Of a DNA stretch of 64,000 bases, positions 45,612 to 54,708 are shown in pieces. A model generated the notes under the pieces. The model saw nothing but the letters and a program-made list of their open reading frames with translations, ran no database searches and was not told the DNA's origin. Source of the stretch: Novosphingobium fluoreni. GTDB lineage: Bacteria > Pseudomonadota > Alphaproteobacteria > Sphingomonadales > Sphingomonadaceae. The position numbers were made by a program, and so were the translations under genes. The first letter of the stretch is position 1; each line of letters begins with the position of its first letter. Where the stretch lies: contig NZ_JACIDY010000001.1 in NCBI RefSeq assembly GCF_014196615.1, positions 310,001 to 374,000 of the forward strand, in the 5' to 3' direction.

Positions 45612-47380
45612 GGATGACCGCGCGCCTGCTTCCGAGCGTGCTGGGCGCACTGCTGCTTAGCGCCTGCCAGACGACGACAGGCCTTTCCACGCCCGCGCCG
45701 CAACCGCCTCCGTCGCAAGCAGCCCCCGGCGTCGTCAGCGCCGCAGACCCGCGCGCGGCGGCGGCTGGTGTGGAAATCCTGCGCAAAGGCGGCAACGCAA
45801 CCGATGCCGCAATCGCGACGATGCTGGCGCTGAATGTGGTGGAGCCGCAGAACTCCGGGATCGGCGGCGGTACGTTCTTCGTGCGCAGCAAGGACGGCGC
45901 GGTCAGTACGATCGACGGACGGGAAAGTGCGCCCAAAGCTGCGACTGCTGGCTGGTTCCTTGATCGCGCGGGCAATCCCCTCCCCGGACGCGAACTGATG
46001 GCGGGCGCGCGCAGTGCGGGCGTTCCCGGCTCGGTGGCCACGATGGCCAATGCCCATGCCCGCTTCGGCAAGCTGCCTTGGGCAGACTTGTTCCAGCCGG
46101 CGATCAAGCTGGCGCGCGAAGGTTTCGTCGTCACGGCGCGGCTGCATAACGGCCTCGATTTATACGGCCGCCACGTGACTGGCCCCGCCAAATCGCTGTT
46201 CTTTCCCGATGGCACGAACGCCGTGGCGATCGGGAGGACATTGCGGGTGCCGCAACTGGCGCAAACCTTCGAACGGCTGGCGAAGGATGGCGGCAAGTCC
46301 TTCTACGCCCCTGCCTCGGCGCAGCGAATCGCGGGCGCCCTGTCCACTGCGCCGCGTCCTTCGCCGATGACGGCGGCGGACGTGGCCGGGTATTCGGCAA
46401 AGGACCGCGATCCGATCTGCGGCACGTACCGAGTGTACAAAATCTGCGGCATGGGGCCGCCGTCTTCGGGCGGAATCACCGTGCTGATGATCCTGAAGCA
46501 GCTGGAGCGGTTCGATATGGCGCGGCTTGGCCGCAACTCGCCCGTTGCCTGGCATCTCCTCGCCGAGTCCGAGCGGCTGGCCTACGCTGATCGCGATATG
46601 TACATCGCCGACCCGCAGTTCGTGCAAGTCCCGGTAGCCGGTCTTCTGGACCCCAGCTACCTTGCCAGACGCTCCGCGCTGATCCAGGAAAATCGCAGCC
46701 TTTCCGTGATCGAGCCGGGCAAGCCCCAAGGCGCGCCGCAGCGCACTCGCGCGCCAGTGAAGGACGATCCGGGCACCACCCACCTCAGCATCGCCGACGG
46801 CAAGGGCGAAGTCGTATCTGTCACCACAACGATCAACGGCTATTTCGGCAGTGGCATCGCGGTGGATGGCTACATGCTCAACAACGAGCTGCCCGATTTC
46901 GACGCGGCCCCGGCGAAGGACGGCTATCTGGTGGTCAATCGCGTCGAGGGCGGCAAGCGGCCGCGCAGTTCGATGTCGCCGACGATCGTCTATGGTCCGG
47001 ACGGCAAGGTGCGTCTGGTGATCGGCGCGGCAGGCGGATCGACGATCATCTGCCAGGTGGCCAAAGCGCTGATCGGCGTGATCGACTGGAACATGAGTGC
47101 GCAGGACGCGATCGCCATGGGCCTCGTCTTCGCGCCCGGCACCAAGGCGGGCGTGATCGAACGAGGCACCGAGCTGGAAGCCATGTTGCCGCAACTGCTG
47201 GCGCTGGGTGAGACGCTGAAGATCGGCTCACTCGGCCTCAAGGCCAACGCGGTGGAGTTCGTCGACGGTCAGTGGCGCGGCGCCGCCGATCCGCGCAGTG
47301 AAGGCGTGGCGATGGACACCGCAGGCCACGTCAGCGTAATCGCAAGGCGCGCCAACGATTTGAACGGCGCGCACGAATAG
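45602..47380 (+). CDS. ggt: Gamma-glutamyltransferase lipoprotein
   Basis: The 592-residue enzyme cleaves glutathione and transfers its gamma-glutamyl group. It has a lipobox LLLSAC with Cys22, so it is probably membrane-anchored. The family parts are GGNATDAAIATMLALNVVEPQNSGIGGG, DGRESAPKAA, the autoprocessing and catalytic Thr392 in DDPGTTHLSI, SSMSPTIV and GAAGGSTIICQ. The proenzyme would be cleaved before Thr392. It is coupled to pyrD by an overlap. Confidence 0.94.
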   Translation: MRMRMTARLLPSVLGALLLSACQTTTGLSTPAPQPPPSQAAPGVVSAADPRAAAAGVEILRKGGNATDAAIATMLALNVVEPQNSGIGGGTFFVRSKDGAVSTIDGRESAPKAATAGWFLDRAGNPLPGRELMAGARSAGVPGSVATMANAHARFGKLPWADLFQPAIKLAREGFVVTARLHNGLDLYGRHVTGPAKSLFFPDGTNAVAIGRTLRVPQLAQTFERLAKDGGKSFYAPASAQRIAGALSTAPRPSPMTAADVAGYSAKDRDPICGTYRVYKICGMGPPSSGGITVLMILKQLERFDMARLGRNSPVAWHLLAESERLAYADRDMYIADPQFVQVPVAGLLDPSYLARRSALIQENRSLSVIEPGKPQGAPQRTRAPVKDDPGTTHLSIADGKGEVVSVTTTINGYFGSGIAVDGYMLNNELPDFDAAPAKDGYLVVNRVEGGKRPRSSMSPTIVYGPDGKVRLVIGAAGGSTIICQVAKALIGVIDWNMSAQDAIAMGLVFAPGTKAGVIERGTELEAMLPQLLALGETLKIGSLGLKANAVEFVDGQWRGAADPRSEGVAMDTAGHVSVIARRANDLNGAHE

Positions 47381-47416
47381 AGCGACCTAGTACACGGGAA
47401 GAGAGAGGATCGACCG

Positions 47417-49225
47417 ATGCCAGCCGGCATGCAGCTCAGCGATTTCGCGCAAGCGCCCAACCTCGTCTCGCTCTTCCTGCGCCGCGCAGATGCGTTGGGG
47501 GACAAGCCGTTTCTGCGCACCAAGCATGACGGGCGATGGCTGGCAATCACCTGGCAGGAGGCCGCGCGGCAGGTCTGCATCATCGCTGAACGCCTGCGCA
47601 CGATCGGCCTCCAATCGGGAGACCGCGTGGCCATCGTGTCGGAGAATCGGCCCGAGTGGTGCATCGCGGATCTGGCTATCATGGCGGCAGGCTGTGTCAC
47701 CGTGCCCGCTTACACCACCAACACGACTCGCGATCATCTGCACGTCCTGCAGAATTCCGGCGCGCGGGCGGTCATCGTTTCCAATGCCAAGCTGGCCGGG
47801 GCGCTGCTACCGGCCGTGATCAAGAGCGATTGCTGCGATCATGTCATCACGCTCGAACCGATGCGCTCCACCGGGCAGAGCGGGTTCACCGTTCATGAAT
47901 GGGCGGGGCTGAAGCTGGGCGATATTCCCGCCGCTCGCGCAGCAGTGGACGCCCGCATTGCCACGATCAGCCGCGCGGATCTGGCCTGCATCATCTACAC
48001 CAGCGGCACCGGCGGTGCGCCGCGCGGCGTGCGCCAGCACCACGGCATGATCCTGACCAACCTTGCCGGCGTGGCCCAAGTGATCGACGAGGATTTCGGC
48101 TGGACCGATGACGAGGCGATGCTCTCGTTCCTGCCGCTCAGCCATGCCTACGAGCATACCGCAGGGCAATTCGTGCCGATCGGGCTGGGCGGCCAGATCT
48201 ATTACGCCGAAGGTCTGGAAAAGCTGGCCGCCAATATCGAGGAGACGCGGCCTACGCTGATGGTCGTCGTCCCCCGCCTCTTCGAAGTGCTGCGCGCGCG
48301 GATCGTCAAGCAGGCCGAAAAACAGGGCGGGGCCGCCGCCTGGCTGATGGGCAAGGCGGTGGGCATCGCCAACCGCAAGGCCGCGGGCAAGGGCACGCTC
48401 GGCGATCGCGGCGTAAACTTGCTGCTGGGCCGCACGCTGCGGCCGAAAATCCGCGCGAAATTTGGCGGGCGGCTGAAAGCGCTGGTATCCGGCGGTGCTC
48501 CGCTGAACCCCGAGATCGGCATGTTCTTCGAGGCGATCGGCGTGATGCTGCTGCAAGGCTATGGGCAGACAGAGGCTGGGCCGGTGATCAGCTGCAACCG
48601 CCCACGGGCCGGGATCGCCATGGACACCGTGGGGCCGCCGCTGCCGGGTGTGAAGGTGCGTATGGCCGAGGACGGTGAAATCCTGGTCGGTGGCGAGCTG
48701 GTGATGCACGGATACTGGGACAATGCCCCCGCCAGCGAGGCTGTGCTGCAGGACGGCTGGCTGCACACCGGCGATATCGGCGAGTTCGACGCCAAGGGCC
48801 GCATCCGCATCACCGACCGCAAGAAGGACATGATCGTCAACGACAAGGGTGACAATGTCTCACCCCAGAAAGTTGAATCGATGCTGACGCTGCAGCCTGA
48901 AATCGGACAGGCGATGGTGACGGGGGATCGCCGGCCCTACGTCGTCGGCCTGATCGTGCCCGACCGTGAGTGGGCGGACAATTGGGCCGAGACGCACGGA
49001 GTAGCCGCGTCGAACCTCAACGATGATCCCGCATTCAACGCCGCTCTGCGCGCTGCGGTCGACCGGGTGAACCTGGAGCTTTCCGTGATCGAGAAAGTGC
49101 GACGCTTCACTTTGGCCGAGGAGCCGTTCGCGATCGAGAACGAGGAAATGACGCCCAGCCTCAAGATTCGCCGACACAAGATCAAGGCTCGCTATGGTGA
49201 GCGGCTTGACGCCCTTTACCGTTGA
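47417..49225 (+). CDS. Long-chain acyl-CoA ligase (AMP-binding)
   Basis: The 602-residue enzyme makes acyl-CoA from fatty acid, ATP and CoA. It has the P-loop-like motif IIYTSGTGGAPRGVRQHHGMI (the usual T-T-G-x-P-K-G has G-G-A-P-R-G here), VSGGAPLNPEIG, LLQGYGQTEAGPV, YWDNAPASEAVLQDGWLHTGDIGEFDAKGRIRITDRKKDMIV and a C-terminal lysine region (TPSLKIRRHKIKARY). Length and pattern fit the FadD15/ACSL-like group. It follows ggt by 36 bases. Confidence 0.92.
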   Translation: MPAGMQLSDFAQAPNLVSLFLRRADALGDKPFLRTKHDGRWLAITWQEAARQVCIIAERLRTIGLQSGDRVAIVSENRPEWCIADLAIMAAGCVTVPAYTTNTTRDHLHVLQNSGARAVIVSNAKLAGALLPAVIKSDCCDHVITLEPMRSTGQSGFTVHEWAGLKLGDIPAARAAVDARIATISRADLACIIYTSGTGGAPRGVRQHHGMILTNLAGVAQVIDEDFGWTDDEAMLSFLPLSHAYEHTAGQFVPIGLGGQIYYAEGLEKLAANIEETRPTLMVVVPRLFEVLRARIVKQAEKQGGAAAWLMGKAVGIANRKAAGKGTLGDRGVNLLLGRTLRPKIRAKFGGRLKALVSGGAPLNPEIGMFFEAIGVMLLQGYGQTEAGPVISCNRPRAGIAMDTVGPPLPGVKVRMAEDGEILVGGELVMHGYWDNAPASEAVLQDGWLHTGDIGEFDAKGRIRITDRKKDMIVNDKGDNVSPQKVESMLTLQPEIGQAMVTGDRRPYVVGLIVPDREWADNWAETHGVAASNLNDDPAFNAALRAAVDRVNLELSVIEKVRRFTLAEEPFAIENEEMTPSLKIRRHKIKARYGERLDALYR

Positions 49226-49234
49226 ACCGTCATA

Positions 49235-49765
49235 TCATGCCGCTTCCTTGGCGATCCATTCGGGATAGAAACTGGGCTCGCGATCGGACCAGCCCGGCGC
49301 GGTGGCTGCGGCTTCGCTGATCGAGTGCAGCAGCAGCTTGCGCCGCTCGGGCGCGATCTGCGGCAGGGCGGCCGCGCCGCAGAACGCCCCGGGCAACCAC
49401 GGCCGCGACCATGCGCCCAGCAGCCGCTCATACAAAAAGCGATAGGCGGAGAAACCTCCCAGCCGGCCATGGCCCAGATCGAGCGCGGTCATCCGCAACA
49501 GCCGGGCGAAGAACTCTCCCGGTATGTCGTAACCCTGATCCTCACGCAGCATAGCGCGCATCGGCTTCAGGTCTTGATAGGCGACGTATTGGCGGCGGAT
49601 CGCGTCCACTTCGGCATCGGATCGCGCCCACAGCTTGAACGCATCCTGCCGCCCCAGCCCGATATCGAGGCTGCGCTTGATGTAACGCTGCTCACACGGA
49701 GTGAAGCCTGCAAACTCGCGAAGTTCGCTGATGGTGACGCTGGTGGTGGTGCCGGCACGGTTCAT
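49235..49765 (-). CDS. Conserved hypothetical protein
   Basis: From ATG 49765 it has 176 residues. Segments such as SVTISELREFAGFTPCEQRYIKRSLDIGLGRQDAFKLWARSDAEVDAIRRQYVAYQDLKPMRAMLRED and GYDIPGEFFARLLRMTALDLGHGRLGGFSAYRFLYERLLG look like a folded helical protein, not a shadow. I do not recognise the family. The ligase gene converges with it. An upstream in-frame start exists 18 codons earlier but lacks support. Confidence 0.65.
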   Translation of the reverse strand: MNRAGTTTSVTISELREFAGFTPCEQRYIKRSLDIGLGRQDAFKLWARSDAEVDAIRRQYVAYQDLKPMRAMLREDQGYDIPGEFFARLLRMTALDLGHGRLGGFSAYRFLYERLLGAWSRPWLPGAFCGAAALPQIAPERRKLLLHSISEAAATAPGWSDREPSFYPEWIAKEAA

Positions 49766-49934
49766 GATCGTGACCCCCTGTCTGCCGCGGCGGAAAGGAC
49801 ATGCTTCGCCGCGCACCATCAGAACACCATAGGTGGGTTACAAAGCCGTTAACCACCACGCGCGGCGGTTCCGCAGGTCGGCACGCAACCCGGCGAACCC
49901 AATCCCGCGCCCCAATGGCGCGGATCAGGTTAGA

Positions 49935-50930
49935 TCAGATCAGGCCCGCCAGTGGGCTGGAGGGATCGGCGTACTTGCGCGTCGCCATTCGGCCCGCAAG
50001 ATAGGCATCGCGTCCCGCCTCCACCGCCAGGCGCATTGCGCGCGCCATGCGAATCGGGTCCTTGGCTTCGGCGATGGCTGTGTTCATCAGCACGCCCTCG
50101 CAGCCCAGTTCCATCGCCACCGCCGCATCGGATGCCGTGCCGACTCCTGCATCGACCAGCACCGGCACCTTGGCGCCCTCCACGATCAGGCGGATCGTCA
50201 CCCGGTTCTGGATGCCCAGGCCCGAACCGATCGGCGCGCCCAGCGGCATCACCGCCACCGCGCCTGCGTCTTCCAGCTGCTTCGCTGCGATCGGATCGTC
50301 CACGCAATAGACCATAGGCAGGAAGCCTTCCTTGGCGAGCACCTCGGTCGCTGCCAACGTCTCGCGCATGTTGGGGTAGAGCGTGCGCGCTTCTCCCAGC
50401 ACTTCCAGCTTCACCAGGTCCCATCCCCCGGCCTCGCGCGCCAGCCGCAGCGTGCGGATCGCATCCTCGGCATTGAAGCACCCTGCGGTGTTGGGCAGGT
50501 AGGTGACCTTCTTGGGATCGATGAAGTCCGTCAGCATCGGCGCCTTGGGGTCCGACACGTTGACGCGCCGCACCGCCACGGTGACGATCTCGGCCCCGCT
50601 CGCTTCCAGAGCCGCCGCGTTCTGTGCAAAGTCCCGGTACTTCCCGGTGCCCACGATCAGCCGCGAGCGAAAGGTGCGGCCAGCCACGCTCCACGTATCG
50701 TCCGCAGGTGCGAGGTGATCGCCACCGCCTACGAAATGCACGATCTCCAGCTTGTCACCGTCCGCCAGCTTCACGTCCGCCAGCGTCGAGCGCGGAACGA
50801 TCAGCGCATTGTGCTCCACCGCCACTTTCGCGGGATCAAGCTCCAGGCTGGAGACGAGGTCGGCGATGGTCGCGCCGGCAGTAGCGCGGCGGGTTTCGCC
50901 ATTGACGGTAAGGTTCAGATCGGCAGTCAT
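49935..50930 (-). CDS. thiG: ThiS-ThiG fusion: sulfur carrier / thiazole synthase
   Basis: The 331-residue protein joins a ThiS-like N-terminal domain (1-70; [26 protein letters not shown], ending in FVGGG, residues 67-70) to ThiG (about 75-331; [22 protein letters not shown], the Schiff-base Lys174 in [43 protein letters not shown]). ThiG builds the thiazole of thiamine with sulfur from ThiS. In a free ThiS the Gly-Gly end is activated; here it is internal, a known alphaproteobacterial arrangement. It follows merC. Confidence 0.93.
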   Translation of the reverse strand: MTADLNLTVNGETRRATAGATIADLVSSLELDPAKVAVEHNALIVPRSTLADVKLADGDKLEIVHFVGGGDHLAPADDTWSVAGRTFRSRLIVGTGKYRDFAQNAAALEASGAEIVTVAVRRVNVSDPKAPMLTDFIDPKKVTYLPNTAGCFNAEDAIRTLRLAREAGGWDLVKLEVLGEARTLYPNMRETLAATEVLAKEGFLPMVYCVDDPIAAKQLEDAGAVAVMPLGAPIGSGLGIQNRVTIRLIVEGAKVPVLVDAGVGTASDAAVAMELGCEGVLMNTAIAEAKDPIRMARAMRLAVEAGRDAYLAGRMATRKYADPSSPLAGLI

Positions 50931-50948
50931 AGGCCTGCGACATAGCGC

Positions 50949-51341
50949 TCAGGCAGACTTGTGCAAGCTGTGCCCTTGCAAGTTGCGCATGTGCGCGGTC
51001 GCCACCAGGCAAACGCCCAATATGGTCAGAACCGCCTCGGGAAGGCCATGGCCGACGAACAGCGCAGCAGTCATCAACGACAAGCCTACGCCGCCCAGGA
51101 TCACCGGCTCGATCCGGCGATGCCGAAGTACGCCAAACCCCAGAGAGATGGCACCGATGGCAACGGCCAGCGCCAGCCCGATCTCATGGATTTCCGGCGC
51201 AAGCAGAAACTGCCCGCCCAGGCCCAGAACGCCGACCAGCACGATTCCTAGAATGCAATGTACCGCGCATAGACCCGACAGCAGCACGCCGAAGCGATCC
51301 ATACGCTCTCGAATCGGGTGGGCTGGCTGCGGCATGACCAC
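50949..51341 (-). CDS. MerC domain membrane protein
   Basis: The 130-residue protein has four membrane segments (LLSGLCAVHCILGIVLVGVLGLGG, IHEIGLALAVAIGAISLGFGVL, VILGGVGLSLMTAALFVG, LTILGVCLVATAHM) and the MerC cysteine motif CAVHC near the N-terminus. MerC proteins transport mercury or other metal ions, or serve in zinc handling. It lies 18 bases upstream of thiG on the same strand, so the two may share a transcript. A palindrome just before its start suggests metal control. Confidence 0.82.
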   Translation of the reverse strand: MVMPQPAHPIRERMDRFGVLLSGLCAVHCILGIVLVGVLGLGGQFLLAPEIHEIGLALAVAIGAISLGFGVLRHRRIEPVILGGVGLSLMTAALFVGHGLPEAVLTILGVCLVATAHMRNLQGHSLHKSA

Positions 51342-51352
51342 CTAGATATGTG

Positions 51353-51364
51353 ATGTTGTAACAT
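51353..51364. promoter_or_regulatory. Palindromic operator-like site before merC
   Basis: ATGTTGTAACAT (5-base arms, 2-base spacer) is centred 17 bases before the merC start and lies in the divergent region between merC and the heme A synthase gene. The shape resembles Zur/Fur-type boxes. Nearby sequence extends the symmetry partly (TGATGTT...AACATTC). Confidence 0.5.
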
Positions 51365-51474
51365 TCGACAACCCACCATCGTCATAAAGAGGTATCGCGC
51401 CCCTCGCTTGGACAGATTGCCCCACCCCCATCGCCCCCTTGCGCATCGCCGGGCACGAAGGCAGGGACAACCCG

Positions 51475-52539
51475 ATGAAAAGGCACGACGGAAAACCGAT
51501 CATCGGCACCAGTGACGACATCATTCCGATGGTGCGCTGGCTGCTGATCGTGGCGGGGCTGATCCTGGCGATCGTTGTCGTCGGCGGGATCACCCGGCTG
51601 ACCGAATCAGGCGTTTCGATCGTCGAATGGAAACCCGTGACAGGAGCCCTCCCGCCCTTGACGCAAGGGCAGTGGCAAGCCGAATTCGCAGCCTACCAAC
51701 AGACCCCGCAATACACCCAGATCAACGGGCCTGCCGGGATGACCTTGGCTACCTATAAGTTCATCTACTTCTGGGAGTGGGTTCACCGGCTGATTGCCCG
51801 CGTGATCGGCCTGGCCTTCGCGGTGCCGCTGGCGTGGTTCTGGCTGCGCGGAACGATACCGGGCGGCTACAAGCCGCGGCTGCTGGCGTTGCTGGCCCTG
51901 GGTGGACTGCAAGGGGCGGTGGGCTGGTGGATGGTCAGTTCGGGCATCGTCAACGATGTGAAAGTCAGCCACTTTCGCCTTGCCGCGCATCTGCTGGTTG
52001 CGCTGACGACTTTGGCGGGGCTTGTCTGGACCGCGCTGGATCTGCTCGCCTTGAAGCGCGGGGAACCGCGTGCTCGAGTGCCGGGCCTTGGCATCGCCGC
52101 GCTGGCGATCGTGGCGATACAGTTGTTTTACGGCGCGCTCCTGGCAGGTCTGCGTGCCGGTGTCGTCGCGGGGGCCGGTTGGGGCAGCTGGGATGCCTGG
52201 CCGCTGATGCAGGGCCACTTCTTCCCCGAAGGCGTGGAAGCGGCATTGGTGCCGTTCAGCGATCCATACTTCGTCCACTGGTTCCACCGCTGGTGGGCCT
52301 GGGCGGCCGTCGTCGTGCTGATCATGTTGGCGCGACGGATCAAGTCGAAGCACCGTCCGGTATCGGTGGCGATCCACGCGGCGTTCGGCACGCAGATCCT
52401 GCTGGGCATCTTCACCGTATGGTCGGGCGTGACATTGTGGATCGCCGTGGCGCATCAGTTCGTCGGCGCGCTGGTCCTATGCGCCACGGTCTGCGGCGTT
52501 CACGCCCTAGGACGGCGGCCAGCCACGGGGCGCATTTGA
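51475..52539 (+). CDS. ctaA: Heme A synthase (COX15/CtaA)
   Basis: The 354-residue membrane protein converts heme O to heme A for cytochrome oxidase. It has eight membrane segments and the COX15 features GGITRLTESGVSIVEWKPVTGALPP, EWVHRLIARVIG with a heme-ligand His, KVSHFRLAAHLLVAL, FVHWFHRWWAW and AVAHQFVGALVL. The start at 51475 follows AGGGACAACCCG. The frame is open 12 codons earlier. It is 34 bases upstream of the hydroxylase-like gene. Confidence 0.93.
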   Translation: MKRHDGKPIIGTSDDIIPMVRWLLIVAGLILAIVVVGGITRLTESGVSIVEWKPVTGALPPLTQGQWQAEFAAYQQTPQYTQINGPAGMTLATYKFIYFWEWVHRLIARVIGLAFAVPLAWFWLRGTIPGGYKPRLLALLALGGLQGAVGWWMVSSGIVNDVKVSHFRLAAHLLVALTTLAGLVWTALDLLALKRGEPRARVPGLGIAALAIVAIQLFYGALLAGLRAGVVAGAGWGSWDAWPLMQGHFFPEGVEAALVPFSDPYFVHWFHRWWAWAAVVVLIMLARRIKSKHRPVSVAIHAAFGTQILLGIFTVWSGVTLWIAVAHQFVGALVLCATVCGVHALGRRPATGRI

Positions 52540-52573
52540 AAACATTCCTCCGACTATTGGGAGAACGGCGACT

Positions 52574-53368
52574 GTGAATTGGCAAAGCACCGTGAATGCA
52601 CGCGGACGGAAGATTCCCTTCGTGAACAAGTCGCTCTTCCAGATCGGCAAGGATCTGCGCCCGTGGATCGATCGCGTCATCATGCGCAGCTCGCGCATCC
52701 CGGACGCCGCCGTGCACGACAAGTCATTCTTCCCCTGGATCGCAAGGCTTGAGCAACAGTGGCAGGCGATCCGTGATGAGGCCATCAGCATCCGCGCGGC
52801 GGATATCCCCTCTTTGGGTGATATCTCGTTCGATCATGGGCGCATCGCCGCTGATCGTCGCTGGCGCGCTTTTTTCCTCAAGGGCTATGGATATCGGATC
52901 AAGGCGAACGCAACGCGTGCTCCGATCACGAGCGCTGCTATCGAAAAAGTCCCCGGCCTAGTCACCGCCAACTTCTCGGTTCTAGAAGCGGGCGGACATA
53001 TTCCGCGCCATTGGGGCATGACGAAGGGCATGCTGACCTATCACCTAGCGCTCAAGGCTCCGGCGGAACGAGAGAAGTGTCGGATGCATCTGGAGGGGCC
53101 AGACAAGTTGCACGTCCTCAACTGGGAGCCAGGCCAGTCTTTTCTCTTCGACGATATGTTCAACCATGAGGTCTGGAACGAGACGGACGAAGATCGCTAC
53201 ATTCTGCTGATTCAGATCAAGCGACCATGTCGCTGGCGCGGCAATTTGCTGCAGAACGCGTTCCTTTTCGGCGTCCGTCATTCCCGGTTCGTGAAAGACA
53301 TCACCGGAGCCATAGAGCGAGCCAGTCATAATCGGCCGCAGGATCGGGCCAGCGCCGCGGTGCGATAG
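52574..53368 (+). CDS. Aspartyl/asparaginyl beta-hydroxylase-like protein
   Basis: The 264-residue protein starts at GTG 52574. It has the AspH-type jelly-roll with iron/2-oxoglutarate residues: SVLEAGGHIPRHWGMTKGMLTYHLALKAP (first His region), LNWEPGQSFLFDDMFNHEVWNETDEDRYILLIQIKRP (second His and Arg). It may hydroxylate a peptide or lipid. In many bacteria such proteins modify lipid A acyl chains (LpxO-like), which is a possible role. It precedes rplM by 155 bases with no shared operon signs. Confidence 0.83.
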   Translation: MNWQSTVNARGRKIPFVNKSLFQIGKDLRPWIDRVIMRSSRIPDAAVHDKSFFPWIARLEQQWQAIRDEAISIRAADIPSLGDISFDHGRIAADRRWRAFFLKGYGYRIKANATRAPITSAAIEKVPGLVTANFSVLEAGGHIPRHWGMTKGMLTYHLALKAPAEREKCRMHLEGPDKLHVLNWEPGQSFLFDDMFNHEVWNETDEDRYILLIQIKRPCRWRGNLLQNAFLFGVRHSRFVKDITGAIERASHNRPQDRASAAVR

Positions 53369-53523
53369 CCCGAAAAGCTGGACCGCAATCTAAACGGTAT
53401 CATTTTACCTCTCTGGAAAGCGGCCTCTAGCTTGACTTAGCAGCCGATCTGCATGATTGGGCCGCCTTCTCGCGCTGCCGGAGAATCGGTTGGGCGCGAA
53501 ACGGATATAGGGATAGACCAGCC

Positions 53524-54003
53524 ATGAAGGCGCTCACGAAGGTCACCCGGTCGATCAAGCCGGCCGAGGTTGAGAAGAATTGGCATCTGATTGATGCCGA
53601 AGGTCTGGTGGTCGGCCGCGTTGCCGTCTTGATCGCCGATCTGCTGCGCGGCAAGCATAAGCCCAGCTTCACCCCGCACGTCGATTGCGGCGACCACGTC
53701 GTCGTCATCAACGCGGAAAAGGTGCGCTTCACCGGCAACAAGCTGAAGCAGCACACCTATTACAAGCACACCGGTTATGCCGGCGGCATCAAGGAAGTCA
53801 CCGCGGACAAGGTCCTGGCTGGCCGTTTTCCTGAGCGCGTCCTGGAAAAGGCGGTTGAGCGCATGATTCCGCGCGGTCCCCTGGGCCGTGACCAGATGCG
53901 TGCGCTGCACGTCTATGGCGGCACCGAGCACCCGCACGGCGGCACCCAGCCGCAGCCGCTCGATGTCGCTTCCATGAACCGCAAGAACAAGGTGGGTGCG
54001 TAA
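53524..54003 (+). CDS. rplM: 50S ribosomal protein L13
   Basis: The 159-residue protein is L13: [53 protein letters not shown], then [12 protein letters not shown] and [23 protein letters not shown]. Length is slightly above the E. coli protein (142). Promoter signs upstream are weak (TTGACT at 53432). It is coupled with rpsI, whose start shares its stop (TAATG). Confidence 0.97.
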   Translation: MKALTKVTRSIKPAEVEKNWHLIDAEGLVVGRVAVLIADLLRGKHKPSFTPHVDCGDHVVVINAEKVRFTGNKLKQHTYYKHTGYAGGIKEVTADKVLAGRFPERVLEKAVERMIPRGPLGRDQMRALHVYGGTEHPHGGTQPQPLDVASMNRKNKVGA

Positions 54004-54536
54004 TGTCCGACACCGATACCGTTTCGAGCCTGTCCGATCTCAAGGATCTGACCGCCAACGCTCCCATCGAGAACGCCGAGCAGGGTGAAAATCAGGCTCC
54101 AGTTCGCACTGGCCCCACCGCACCTTTGCGGGCGCAGGAAATCGACGCGCAGGGCCGCGCTTACGCTACCGGCCGCCGCAAGGACGCCGTGGCTCGCGTG
54201 TGGCTGAAGCCCGGCAGCGGCAAGATCACCGTTAATGGCCGTGATCAGTCGATCTATTTCGCTCGCCCAACCCTGCGTCTGGTGATCGCGCAGACGTTCC
54301 AGATCACCGATCGCGTCGATCAGTATGACATCGTCGCCACTGTCAAGGGTGGTGGCCTGTCAGGTCAGGCCGGTGCTGTGAAGCATGGCATCGCCCAGGC
54401 CCTCAGCAAGTTCGAGCCTGCGCTGCGCGCCGCCGTGAAGTCTGCCGGGTTCCTGACCCGTGACCCGCGCGTCGTTGAGCGTAAGAAGTACGGCCGCGCC
54501 AAGGCTCGCCGCAGCTTCCAGTTCTCGAAGCGCTGA
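54003..54536 (+). CDS. rpsI: 30S ribosomal protein S9
   Basis: The 177-residue protein has an N-terminal extension of about 45 residues ([30 protein letters not shown]) before the S9 core: [55 protein letters not shown] and [24 protein letters not shown], the last residues reaching the P-site tRNA. The start shares the L13 stop codon. E. coli S9 is 130 residues, so the extension is an alphaproteobacterial addition. Confidence 0.97.
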   Translation: MSDTDTVSSLSDLKDLTANAPIENAEQGENQAPVRTGPTAPLRAQEIDAQGRAYATGRRKDAVARVWLKPGSGKITVNGRDQSIYFARPTLRLVIAQTFQITDRVDQYDIVATVKGGGLSGQAGAVKHGIAQALSKFEPALRAAVKSAGFLTRDPRVVERKKYGRAKARRSFQFSKR

Positions 54537-54560
54537 TCGCCTCTTCGAAATTTGGTTGCC

Positions 54561-54597
54561 GAAAGAGGGCCCGCAGCCATGCTGCGGGCCCTCTTTC
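54561..54597 (+). terminator. Intrinsic terminator of rplM-rpsI
   Basis: A perfect 16-base stem (54561-54576 with 54582-54597) carries a CCATG loop; the T-run is within the 3' arm (CTCTTTC). It lies 25 bases after the rpsI stop. Confidence 0.9.
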
Positions 54598-54708
54598 ACG
54601 TCTCCTGCGGCGGATAGGGGATCGGAACCTACGGGTTTGCCCGCTAGGGCATAGCGGTCGCCATTAAGATTATCATCTTGTTAACCACTTGATGCCATCT
54701 CGTAAGCC

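Noticed and set aside
50931..50948. TPP riboswitch before the ThiS-ThiG gene
   Set aside because: Only 18 bases separate it from merC, too few for the aptamer, and no CTGAGA-like core was seen upstream of merC.
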